From REEB95 sp050729835 (lineage in GTDB: Bacteria > Pseudomonadota > Alphaproteobacteria > ATCC43930 > CGMCC-115725), in contig JBOHLS010000002.1 in NCBI GenBank assembly GCA_050729835.1, positions 1-64,000 of the forward strand: 64,000 bases of DNA. The letters are read 5' to 3'. A model generated the notes under the pieces. It ran no database searches, was not told the DNA's origin, and saw nothing but the letters and a program-made list of their open reading frames with translations. Both the position numbers and the translations under genes were made by a program. Each line of letters begins with the position of its first letter. Position 1 is the first letter of the stretch. This document shows positions 33,925-41,820 of the stretch, piece after piece.

Positions 33925-34599
33925 TTATTGGGCGCTCAGGCGATAGCCGGCGCCGCGCACGGTTTGCAGCATCGGATGCGCGAAACCCTTGTCGAGCTTG
34001 TGCCGCAGGCGGCTGATATGCACGTCGATGACGTTGGTCTGCGGATCGAAATGATAGTCCCACACACTTTCGAGCAGCATGGTGCGGGTCACGACCTGGC
34101 CGGCGTGGCGCATGAGGAATTCGAGCAGGCTGAATTCGCGCGGCAGCAGGTCGATCGGCCGGCCCTGGCGCGACGCCGTGCGCGCCAGTAGGTCGAGCTC
34201 GAGCTCGCCGACCGTGAGTTTGGTGGTGGCGTGCACCGGCGGCCCTCGCCGCAGCAGCGCCTCGATGCGCGCCAGCAGCTCGGCGAAGGCGAACGGCTTG
34301 ACCAGATAGTCGTCGCCGCCGGCGCGCAGGCCTTTGACCCGGTCGTCGACCGCGCCGAGCGCGCTGAGGATCAAGACCGGCGTGCGGATTTCGGCGGCAC
34401 GCAGCGCGGCGATCAGCGCCAGCCCGTCCATCCGCGGCAGCATGCGATCGACGATCAGCGCGTCGTAGCCGCCGCTCGACGCCATGAACAGGCCGTCACG
34501 CCCCTCGAACGCCCGATCGACGACATAACCCGATTCCGCCAGGCCCTTGGCAATGTAGGCCGCCGCCTCGCGGTCATCCTCGATGACCAGGAGTTTCAT
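33925..34599 (-). CDS. OmpR-family response regulator
   Basis: The 224-residue protein has an N-terminal receiver (MKLLVIEDDREAAAYIAKGL, phosphorylatable Asp51 in LIVDRMLPRMDG, Lys in YLVKPFAF) and a C-terminal winged-helix DNA-binding domain (LLPREFSLLEFLMRHAGQVV...VDVHISRLRHKLD). ATG 34599 fits the family start; four extra codons up to 34611 are possible. It precedes and is coupled to the histidine kinase gene. No nearby target operon is obvious. Confidence 0.95.
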   Translation of the reverse strand: MKLLVIEDDREAAAYIAKGLAESGYVVDRAFEGRDGLFMASSGGYDALIVDRMLPRMDGLALIAALRAAEIRTPVLILSALGAVDDRVKGLRAGGDDYLVKPFAFAELLARIEALLRRGPPVHATTKLTVGELELDLLARTASRQGRPIDLLPREFSLLEFLMRHAGQVVTRTMLLESVWDYHFDPQTNVIDVHISRLRHKLDKGFAHPMLQTVRGAGYRLSAQ

Positions 34600-34717
34600 G
34601 GCAGCGACCATAGCGCGGGCGCGGCGCGACGGGAATCGTCCCCATGCCGTAATATCGGCTGAAATGGCCGCGAAATTGGGTTTGTTTCGCAGAATTTAAT
34701 CTTTTTCGCCAGGCCCC

Positions 34718-34816
34718 TCAGGTCAGGGTGGTGACCAGAGCAACAAACCAGCCGAACAGCAGCACGGCGATGGCCTGGCCATCCCAACCTCCGGCCGTAC
34801 GATTGAGACGAATCAT
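34718..34816 (-). CDS. 32-residue single-helix membrane peptide
   Basis: A 32-codon frame starts MIRLNRTAGGWDGQAIAVLL and continues as a hydrophobic helix (AIAVLLFGWFVALVTTL) to a TGA. GAGGGAGGAAACC, ending four bases before the ATG, is one of the best ribosome-binding sequences in the window, which together with the clean basic-N-terminus/hydrophobic-helix layout supports a real small membrane protein. It lies between the two-component genes and the carbonic anhydrase and is divergent from the latter. No family is recognised. Confidence 0.6.
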   Translation of the reverse strand: MIRLNRTAGGWDGQAIAVLLFGWFVALVTTLT

Positions 34817-34972
34817 GCTGGTTTCCTCCCTCAGGCAGGCGGAACCTAACATAGGAACAAATAGCGAACAAGAGTGATTTGCAGTGCGCGGAATTGCCCG
34901 AATGCGTGCCGCTACCTGGCATCTGGCCGCGCTCCTGCGGTATGCTTTCGGGCCAGAGCAAAGGGGCTAGTG

Positions 34973-35710
34973 ATGACGTCATCAAGCGACAGGGGTGGTT
35001 CCAGCACGGCCGAATCTTTATCCGGCTTCGGCTGGTCACGGCGCGGGTTTCTCAGGTCGTCCGTCGCTGGCGCCGCGGCCGGCATGGTGGCGGGTGTGGG
35101 CACGGAGCTAACCACCACGCCCGCAGCGTACGCGCAGACCGTCTTGAGTCCCGATGCCGCGCTGCACGCGATGATGGAAGGCAACCAACGGTTTGTCGAA
35201 GGCCGGATGACCGCCTTCAAGGACGATCTCAAAGTGCTGAAGGAGAAGACGGTCGCCAAGCAGGAGCCTTTCGCCGCCATCCTGTCCTGCGTCGATTCCC
35301 GCGTGCCCGTCGAGTTGGTCTTCGATCAGAGCATCGGGCATCTCTTCGTTGCGCGCGTCGCCGGGAACATCGCCTCGTCGGAGATCATAGCCAGCCTGGA
35401 ATATGGCGTCGCGGTCCTCGGCACAAAGGCGGTCATGGTGCTCGGCCATGCCAACTGCGGCGCGGTGAAGGCTTCGATCGACGCCAAGGCCGTCCCCGGG
35501 CAGATCAGCAGCCTTTACCGCTACATCCGGCCGGCGGTGGACCAGGCGGGCAAGGACCTCGATGCGACGATCAAGGCGAATGCCAAGATTCAAGCCGCGC
35601 TGCTGCGGGAATCGTCGCCCGTCATTGCCGACGCGCTCAAGGCGAAGCAGCTCCAGGTCGTCGCCGCCTATTACGACCTCGCGAGCGGCAAGGTCAGTCT
35701 GCTCGCCTAG
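34973..35710 (+). CDS. Tat-exported beta-class carbonic anhydrase
   Basis: The 245-residue protein interconverts CO2 and bicarbonate. The N terminus has a twin-arginine signal (SRRGFL at 22-27, hydrophobic stretch, cleavage near YAQ), so it is exported folded to the periplasm. Zinc ligands are Cys106 and Asp108 (SCVDSR) and His159/Cys162 (GHANCG). ATG 34973 follows AAGGGG; an upstream frame without a signal is rejected. The TAG stop lies inside the CTAG core targeted by the adjoining IS481-type insertion. A short diverged copy of its last nine codons exists at 41748. Confidence 0.93.
   Translation: MTSSSDRGGSSTAESLSGFGWSRRGFLRSSVAGAAAGMVAGVGTELTTTPAAYAQTVLSPDAALHAMMEGNQRFVEGRMTAFKDDLKVLKEKTVAKQEPFAAILSCVDSRVPVELVFDQSIGHLFVARVAGNIASSEIIASLEYGVAVLGTKAVMVLGHANCGAVKASIDAKAVPGQISSLYRYIRPAVDQAGKDLDATIKANAKIQAALLRESSPVIADALKAKQLQVVAAYYDLASGKVSLLA
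35681..35710. repeat. Left copy (first part) of a 73-bp direct repeat flanking the liv operon
   Basis: This segment, the last nine codons and stop of the carbonic anhydrase gene, continues after the IS481-type element at 36733-36775. With the element removed the joined 73 bp aligns without gaps to 41748-41820 with 62 identities (about 85%). The joined sequence reads as the end of a carbonic anhydrase gene running directly into the end of a convergent acyl-CoA dehydrogenase gene. Confidence 0.75.
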
Positions 35711-36733
35711 GTGTTTAGTCCCGGCATTTGGTGGAGAGGGTCGCGGATGAATCGGTCCGCTTGGGTAGTCCAGGTTTTGCAGATGTATTCGTATGACGAG
35801 AGGCCCTTCAGGGTCTTGAGCCTATGGCCGAAGTTATAGGCGGTGACGAAGTCGGCCAGGTGGGTTCGAAGCTGGTCGTGCGTTTCATGGTGAGACCGGT
35901 TGACGGTCGCCTCCTTGAGGGTGCGGTTCATGCGCTCGACCTGACCGTTCGTCCAAGGGTGGTGGGTTTCGTCAGGCGGTGTTCGATGCCGTTGGCTCGA
36001 CAGATCTGATCGAAGCGGTGGACACGGTAGCAGGCGGTCCAACCGTCGCGATTGCGCGGCAGATCGGCGAACGGGATGCCGTTATCTGTGAGTACGGTGT
36101 GAAGCCGGTAAGGCACGGCTGCGATCAAGGCTTCCAGGAATCGCACGGCGATCGGCCGGTCGGCCTTCTCATGCAGACCGACGAAGGCGAACTTGGACGT
36201 TCGGTCGATGGCTACGAATAGGTAGAGCTTGCCCTCCTCGGTGCGAACCTCGGCGATGTCGAGATGGAAGAAGCCGATCGGGTAGGCCTTGAACTTGTGC
36301 TTGTCCGGCTTGTTGCCCTCGACCTCGGGCAGGCGCGAGATGCCGTGCCGTTGCAGACAGCGGTGCAGGGACGAGCGGGTCAGAGCGGGATCGTCGCCTG
36401 CAGCGCATAGAGGCAGTCGTCGAGCGGCCAGCAACGTGTGCCGGCGGAAGGCGACGACAATCGCCTCCTCCTCGATCGACATGACCGTGGACATGAGCTG
36501 CTTCGGGCCGGTCGGCAGATCAGCGACAAAGCTGCGCTTCTTCCACTTGGCCACGGTCTTAGGGTTGATCCCGTGGCGCTTGGCCAGAGTTCTCAGGCTC
36601 GCTTGACTATGCTGTATCGCTCGACGGATCGCCTTCGTCGTCGTGGCGCACCCATGCAGAACTTGGCCCACAGTGCATCCCTCCATGCCGGAGAAAACAA
36701 TGCACCATCAAAGCCCGAGACCAAACACCTAGA
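35706..36733. mobile_element. IS481-type insertion sequence inserted at a CCTAG target
   Basis: The element spans about 35712-36727 (1016 bp). Its ends are imperfect inverted repeats beginning TGTTTAGTCCCGG (left) and TGTTTGGTCTCGG (right, reverse complement). The flanks read CCTAGG (35706-35711) and CCTAGA (36728-36733), consistent with duplication of an NCTAGN target, the site preference known for Bordetella IS481, with one base since changed. The target lies on the TAG stop of the carbonic anhydrase gene, which is therefore still intact. Confidence 0.85.
35707..36686 (-). pseudogene. IS481-type transposase, one frameshift
   Basis: Two overlapping frames together encode a complete IS481-family transposase of about 320 residues: an N-terminal helix-turn-helix (SLRTLAKRHGINPKTVAKWK) and an rve-type core with catalytic Asp in FFHLDIAEVRTE, Asp in LTDNGIPF and Glu in TNGQVERMNRTLKEAT. 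The frame shifts near 35960, between the second Asp and the Glu, so no full-length protein is made unless by programmed frameshifting. The second frame reads through the terminal repeat and stops at the TAG of the palindromic CTAG target. Confidence 0.88.
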
Positions 36734-36795
36734 CGCCCCTACTTCGTTGTGTTCGCCACCTTGAGCTTGCCGCGGCTCGGCTTCGGCTGAGCGCC
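36733..36795 (-). pseudogene. Remnant of an acyl-CoA dehydrogenase C terminus; second part of the left 73-bp repeat copy
   Basis: On the minus strand this reads SRGKLKVANTTK followed by TAG, matching the end of the intact acyl-CoA dehydrogenase encoded at 41784-42998 (ARGEIKAANAAK). Positions 36733-36775 correspond to 41778-41820 with eight differences in 43 bases. The rest of the dehydrogenase gene is absent; the next supported gene is the LIV ATPase ending at 36855. Confidence 0.65.
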
Positions 36796-36854
36796 GCTGG
36801 CCTGCTTCCGCGATGCGGTCGGCAAGCTTTGTCGGATGGACGGTGACGAGCGCG

Positions 36855-38324
36855 TCAAAGGTAGCCGGTTCCCATCTCGGCGGCGAAGCGAAGAGGATCG
36901 CCCTCCCAGACGATCCGGGCGTGCTCGAGCACATAGACGCGGTCGGCATGCGGCAGGGCGAAGGTGACGTTCTGCTCGCCGAGGAGAACGGTGATCGGCG
37001 TTGTTCGGCGCAGCAGCTCCATCGCCTTCGAGAGCTGCTCCAGGATCACCGGCGCGAGACCGAGCGTCGGCTCGTCGAGCACCAGGAGCTTCGGCTGCAT
37101 CATCAACGCGCGCGCGATCGCCAGCATCTGCTGCTCGCCGCCGGAAAGCGTGCGCGCGGCCTGCTTCTGGCGCTCGGCCAGGATCGGGAACAGCTCGAAA
37201 AGCCAGGCGAGCTGCGCCGCCCGCGCCGCGGCGGGAAGATGCTGGCCGCCGAGATCGAGATTCTCCCGCACGCTCATGTCGCCGAAGAGCTCACGCGTCT
37301 CGGGGCACTGCACGACGCCGCCGCGGGCGATTGCGCCGGCGCTGATCTTCGCAAGGCTTCGTCCGCCGAAGCTGATCTTGCCGCTATAAGGCACGAGCCC
37401 GGAGATGGCATTGAAGAGCGTGGTCTTGCCGGCGCCGTTGAGCCCGACGATCGAGACGAATTCACCCTCGCCGACATGCACGCTCACGCAGTCGAGCGCT
37501 TGCGCCTTGCCGTAGAAGACGCTGACATCCTCGATCTCGATCAGTGGCTGCCGGCCGGCAGCCGCCGCACCGCGCCGCGCCGACGCCTCAATCTTGCCGC
37601 CGATATAGACGCGTCGTACCGTCTCGTTGCGTATCACCTCTTCGGCGGTGCCCTCGGCGACCCTCTCACCAAGATACATGGCGAGCACGCGGTCGACCAG
37701 CGCCGCCACGCTTTTGACGTTGTGATCGACCAGCAGCACCGCACGATTCTCGGCACGGAAGCTGCGGATCAGTTCCGAGAACGCCGCCACCTCGGCGGAA
37801 GTAAGGCCGGCAAAGGGCTCGTCCAGCAAGACGACGCTCGGATCGCGAGCGATCGCCTTGGCCATCTCCATGCGGCGCAGAGAGGCGAATGGAAGGGTCG
37901 AGGGATGCCGGTGCATGACCGCGCCAAGCTCGACGCGCTCGGCGATGGTGCGGGCACGCTCGTCGACGCCGGGATCCACGGCGAGCCGCAGCAACGAATC
38001 CGGCAAGAGCGCAAGCTTGATGTTCTCGAGCACCGTCTGCCGATGGAGCGGCCGCGAGTGCTGGAAGACGATGCCGACGCCGGCGCGCGCGATGCGGTGA
38101 GGCGGCCAGCCGGCGATGTCCACGCCGTCGAGCTTGATGCTGCCGGCGCTTGGCCGCTCGATTCCCATGACGAGCTTCATCACCGTCGACTTGCCGGATC
38201 CGTTCGGCCCGATCAGTCCCATGATTTCGTTAGCACGGAGGTCGAATCCGAGGTCGTTCACCGCGACCAGGCCGCCGAATCGTTTGGTCAACCCTCGCGC
38301 CTCGAGGCGGACCACACCGGTCAT
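36855..38324 (-). CDS. Fused LivG-LivF ATP-binding protein of a branched-chain amino acid type ABC transporter
   Basis: The 489-residue protein joins two ABC ATPases usually encoded by livG and livF. Half one (about 1-242) has Walker A GPNGSGKS at 39-46 and Walker B VVLLDEP, but its signature motif is degenerate (TLPFASLRRMEMA instead of an LSxGxxR form). A 17-residue linker leads to half two (about 260-489), with Walker A GLNGAGKT at 294-301 and canonical LSGGEQQ. The second site looks fully competent and the first signature compromised. It overlaps the livM-type gene by ATGA. Confidence 0.93.
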   Translation of the reverse strand: MTGVVRLEARGLTKRFGGLVAVNDLGFDLRANEIMGLIGPNGSGKSTVMKLVMGIERPSAGSIKLDGVDIAGWPPHRIARAGVGIVFQHSRPLHRQTVLENIKLALLPDSLLRLAVDPGVDERARTIAERVELGAVMHRHPSTLPFASLRRMEMAKAIARDPSVVLLDEPFAGLTSAEVAAFSELIRSFRAENRAVLLVDHNVKSVAALVDRVLAMYLGERVAEGTAEEVIRNETVRRVYIGGKIEASARRGAAAAGRQPLIEIEDVSVFYGKAQALDCVSVHVGEGEFVSIVGLNGAGKTTLFNAISGLVPYSGKISFGGRSLAKISAGAIARGGVVQCPETRELFGDMSVRENLDLGGQHLPAAARAAQLAWLFELFPILAERQKQAARTLSGGEQQMLAIARALMMQPKLLVLDEPTLGLAPVILEQLSKAMELLRRTTPITVLLGEQNVTFALPHADRVYVLEHARIVWEGDPLRFAAEMGTGYL

Positions 38325-39247
38325 TCGTGCTCTCCGGCGCGCAACACGTGACCGAGCATGCCATCCGGGAAGAACAGGATCACGGCAAGCGCGATCGCTG
38401 CGACGACGAAGGTGTTGAGCTGGCCGATCGGGCGCAACAGTTCGTTGGCAAGAATCAGGAAGACGGCGCCCAGTGCCGAGCCCAGGATGGTGCGCCGTCC
38501 GCCGAGCACCGCGGCGATGATCACTTGCACGTCGATCGCGATGCTGACCACCGTATCGACCGAAGCGGCTCCCATATAGAAGATCAGCATTGCGCCCGCG
38601 ACGCCGGAGAAGACGGCGCTGACGCAGAAGGCGGCGACCTTGTGCTTGACGACGTTAAAGCCGAGCGCCTGCGCCTCGATCGCGTCCTGGCCGGTGGCTT
38701 GCAGGATGAGGCCCAGGGCCGAACGCGACAGCACGAACAGGATCGCCCCGCAAACGACGAGGAAGGCGAGCGCGTACCAATAATTGGTGTTGGCGTCGAT
38801 CGACAGCACGTCGGGCACCGTCATGCCGATCTCGCCGCCGGTGATGCCGGCGAAGATGACGATCGCGTTCTGGAGCAACAGCACGGCGACCAGTGTTACC
38901 ACGCCGAAGTAAGGGCCGCGCAACCGCAGCGCCGGCAGCGCCATCAGCAGGCCACCGACCAATGCCGCCGCGGCTCCAGCGGCGACGCAGAGCGGCAGCG
39001 AGAGTCCGAAATGGTCGTTGAGAATGGCCGCCGCATAAGCGCCGATGCCAATCAGGAAGGTGGGACCGAAATTGACCTCGCCGGCGAAGCCGAAGAGCAA
39101 ATCCCAAGCCATGGCGAAGACGCCGAAATAGTAGGCCGCCGTGAGCACGCCGAGCAGATAGGCGGAAAGCCAGAATGGCAACGCCGCCGCCGCCACCACG
39201 ACGACGATCGCGATCCAGAAGAGGCGTACGCGTAACAGGCGCTTCAT
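38321..39247 (-). CDS. LivM-type permease of a branched-chain amino acid ABC transporter
   Basis: The 308-residue protein has about eight to nine hydrophobic helices and the LivM-family motifs FGFAGEVNFGPTFLIGIGAY, ALRLRGPYFGVVTLV, and the EAA-like loop GLILQATGQDAIEAQALGFNV. It forms the transmembrane channel with the LivH-type permease. It overlaps the fused ATPase gene (ATGA) and starts 11 bp after the livH-type gene, so the transporter genes are one operon read leftward. Confidence 0.93.
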   Translation of the reverse strand: MKRLLRVRLFWIAIVVVVAAAALPFWLSAYLLGVLTAAYYFGVFAMAWDLLFGFAGEVNFGPTFLIGIGAYAAAILNDHFGLSLPLCVAAGAAAALVGGLLMALPALRLRGPYFGVVTLVAVLLLQNAIVIFAGITGGEIGMTVPDVLSIDANTNYWYALAFLVVCGAILFVLSRSALGLILQATGQDAIEAQALGFNVVKHKVAAFCVSAVFSGVAGAMLIFYMGAASVDTVVSIAIDVQVIIAAVLGGRRTILGSALGAVFLILANELLRPIGQLNTFVVAAIALAVILFFPDGMLGHVLRAGEHE

Positions 39248-39257
39248 CCGAGCCTCG

Positions 39258-40133
39258 CTAGCGCCGGCCGAGAATGCCCTGGGGCCTGAAGTAGAGCACC
39301 AGGATGAGCAGCAGGAGCGGTGGGATGGGGCGCAAGGTCGGCGCCACCAGATAGGCTGTCAGGGTCTCGAGATATCCCACGACATAAGCGGCGACGAGCG
39401 AGCCCGAGACGCTACCGAGCCCGCCGAGCACGACGATCGCGAAGGCGCTGGCCGTGAGCGGACCGGTGTTGCTGGAAGCGACGCCCAGGAATGAGGCAAG
39501 CAGCACGCCGGCGATGCCAGCGAGGACGCCGTAGATGGTCCACACCAGTAGGTAGATGCGCGACAGCTCGAAGCCGAGCAGCGTAAGACCGCGCGGATTG
39601 ATGGCGGCAGCGAGCAGCGCCTTGCCGCCCCGCGTCCGGTTAATCAGGAGCCAGAGGAGGCCGATCACCACCCAGCACACCGCGGCAATCATGATCTCGT
39701 TGCGGGGCGTGCGCACGCCGAAGATGTTGACGACGCCGCCGATCAACGGCCGCATGGTCACCGGATTATCGGTGAATAGATAGGCCATCAGCTGCTCGAT
39801 CATGATGCCCCAGAGGAGGGTACCGGTGAGGACGAAGATCTCGGTCTCCTCGCGCGGAATGGCGCGCGAGCGTTGGATAGGCCGCACCACCACGAAATAA
39901 GTCGCGTACGCCATGAGCAGGCCGGCCAGAATCCCGAGCACCGTGCCCACGTAGGTGCCGAGACCGAGTTCACCGGCCGTGAACCAGCCGACCAACGCGG
40001 CCACCACCATGATGCCGCCGTGCGCCACATTGAGCACGCCCGAGACGCCGAAGATCAGGGTGAATCCCACCGCGCCCAGCCCGTAGAGCGAGCTGATGGC
40101 AAATCCGTCGATCAGGATTTGTAACGCGAGCAT
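39258..40133 (-). CDS. LivH-type permease of a branched-chain amino acid ABC transporter
   Basis: The 291-residue membrane protein starts MLALQILIDGFAISSLYGLG and has about eight hydrophobic helices with the LivH motifs GVLNVAHGGIMVVAALVGWF and VLGGLGSVSGSLVAAYVVGYL. Its EAA-like loop is present between helices. It pairs with the LivM-type subunit. The gap of about 110 bp to the binding-protein gene upstream contains no gene. Confidence 0.92.
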   Translation of the reverse strand: MLALQILIDGFAISSLYGLGAVGFTLIFGVSGVLNVAHGGIMVVAALVGWFTAGELGLGTYVGTVLGILAGLLMAYATYFVVVRPIQRSRAIPREETEIFVLTGTLLWGIMIEQLMAYLFTDNPVTMRPLIGGVVNIFGVRTPRNEIMIAAVCWVVIGLLWLLINRTRGGKALLAAAINPRGLTLLGFELSRIYLLVWTIYGVLAGIAGVLLASFLGVASSNTGPLTASAFAIVVLGGLGSVSGSLVAAYVVGYLETLTAYLVAPTLRPIPPLLLLILVLYFRPQGILGRR

Positions 40134-40244
40134 AGCCGCTTCCTTCGCCGGCGCCGGGATCCGGGGTTTTTCGACTGTCCACCGAGCGTTGGCCGCGGCC
40201 GCCGGCGTGAGGCCGGGGCCGCGGTCGTTCGCCCGTGGCAGGTT

Positions 40245-41531
40245 CTACTTGGCGGAAGCTTGTTGCGGCAGCTTGACGAACGAGGGAAAGATGATCTTGG
40301 CCTTGGCCTTGGCCTTGTCGAGCGGCCAGACCGTCACCTGTTTCCCGTTCTGCCACTGAATGACGACGCCGGTCATCAGTCCGGGTCCGTATTCGACGGA
40401 ATGGGCCATGATGTTGTCCGGGCCGTAGAACTTGATCCGGCCGATGACGCCGACGTAATCGACCGTCTCGATCGCCTTCGCGAGCTTGTCGGGATCGGTC
40501 GAGCCGCCGGTCCGTTTGATGGCGTCGGCAATGACGTGGATCATGTCGTAGGTGGTGTAGCCGACGTAGGCTGGCGAATCGCCGTAACGTTTGACGTAGG
40601 CCTCAGCGAACGGAATCGTTTTTGGCGTCAGCGGCGCGTCGGATGCCGCCAGCGTCGCGGTGATGACGCCTTCGGTGGCGCCGTTGGTGTCCTTCCAGAA
40701 GGTGCTGGTCGTCGCCTGCGAGCTTTGGCCGGCCATGGCGATCGGCACCTGCTGCTCGTGCCACTGTACCGTCGGCTGCACGCCGACATGGCTGATCCCG
40801 GTGATCATCACGTTCGGGTGTTCGCCTTCGATCTTGTTGAAAATCGGCGTGAAGTCGGTGGTGTCGGGATTGAACCGGATATGGTCGAGAACCTTGAGGC
40901 CGGCCTTCGGCAGGCATTCGAGATAGTGGTTGTCGAGCGGCGTCGTCCAGGCGGCGTCCTCGCTCATGACGACCGCGGTCTTCATATGAAACTCACCGAC
41001 CAGTGCGTCGTGCGAGAAGTCGCAGACCTCCTGCGCGATGAAGTAGGAGTTCATCGTGCCGTCGAAGGCGTATTTATAATGGGCGTAGTCGTCGTGAACG
41101 TGTTTCGAGATGTCGGTGCTGGAGGCGCCGGGCGAAATGAACGGCACGTGGAGGCGCGCCGCCCACGGCTCGATCGCCAGCGCGACTTCGCTGATATAGC
41201 TGCCGACCACCGCCACCACCTTGTCCTGGTTGACGGCGCGCTGGAAGGCGCGGACGCCTTCGGCGGCCGAAGAATGATCGTCATAGGTGATAACCTGGAT
41301 GTGTCGGCCGTCGACGCCACCATGCGCGTTGATGTCGTCGGCGGCCATTTCCGCCGCCCTGGTCAGCGACGCACCGGCGACCGACGATTCCTCGCCGATG
41401 ACGCCGATCTTGATCGGTTCGGCCGCTTGCGCCGCGGATGCGAGCGTTAGCGCAAGCGCTGCGGTCAACGCGGCACCCGCAAGAACGACGTGGCGCCGCG
41501 CGGATTTCGATAATTGCTGTGCTTGGGACAT
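40245..41531 (-). CDS. LivK-type periplasmic substrate-binding protein
   Basis: The 428-residue protein starts MSQAQQLSKSARRHVVLAGA with a Sec signal peptide (cleavage near AAQAAEP) followed by the type I periplasmic-binding fold of the Leu/Ile/Val receptor family (IKIGVIGEESSVAGASLTRA, VVAVVGSYISEVALAIEPWA, PNVMITGISHVGVQPTVQWH). It delivers a ligand to the LivHM-LivGF complex; in alphaproteobacteria such systems also carry amides, urea or aromatic acids, so the substrate is open. AGGGAGGAAG before ATG 41531 sets the start. It is the first gene of the operon. Confidence 0.93.
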   Translation of the reverse strand: MSQAQQLSKSARRHVVLAGAALTAALALTLASAAQAAEPIKIGVIGEESSVAGASLTRAAEMAADDINAHGGVDGRHIQVITYDDHSSAAEGVRAFQRAVNQDKVVAVVGSYISEVALAIEPWAARLHVPFISPGASSTDISKHVHDDYAHYKYAFDGTMNSYFIAQEVCDFSHDALVGEFHMKTAVVMSEDAAWTTPLDNHYLECLPKAGLKVLDHIRFNPDTTDFTPIFNKIEGEHPNVMITGISHVGVQPTVQWHEQQVPIAMAGQSSQATTSTFWKDTNGATEGVITATLAASDAPLTPKTIPFAEAYVKRYGDSPAYVGYTTYDMIHVIADAIKRTGGSTDPDKLAKAIETVDYVGVIGRIKFYGPDNIMAHSVEYGPGLMTGVVIQWQNGKQVTVWPLDKAKAKAKIIFPSFVKLPQQASAK

Positions 41532-41747
41532 CGGTCGTCTTCCTCCCTGTTGGGCGCGACCGCTGACAAGGCGTCCCCTGTCGTGCTGCGATACGACGGG
41601 GCTCTTGGCGTCGCCGGCGGGACGCGCCGGCAACGCTGCCGTGGCGGTTGGCGCGACAACGGGATCATGGCCCATCGACGCCCCGGTTTCCAGCCCGACA
41701 TCGACGGGCGAGAACGCCCCCGTTGCGGCACCGCTGATCACGGTTGC

Positions 41748-41820
41748 GCGAGCGGCAAGATCAGCCTGCTGGCCTAGCCGCCGCTATTTCGCTGCGTTCG
41801 CCGCCTTGATCTCGCCGCGG
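41748..41820. repeat. Right copy of the 73-bp direct repeat flanking the liv operon
   Basis: It matches the joined left copy (35681-35710 plus 36733-36775) at 62 of 73 positions without gaps. Its first 30 bases encode ASGKISLLA and a TAG, a relic of a carbonic anhydrase C terminus (intact gene: ASGKVSLLA), while the remainder is the 3' end of the intact acyl-CoA dehydrogenase gene on the other strand. No further carbonic anhydrase sequence is clearly recognisable upstream. Confidence 0.75.

Noticed and set aside
41514..41777. Plus-strand frame of 87 codons ending in the carbonic-anhydrase-like tail as a functional gene
   Set aside because: Only the last nine codons resemble the enzyme; the rest overlaps the livK promoter region and has no domain or start signal.
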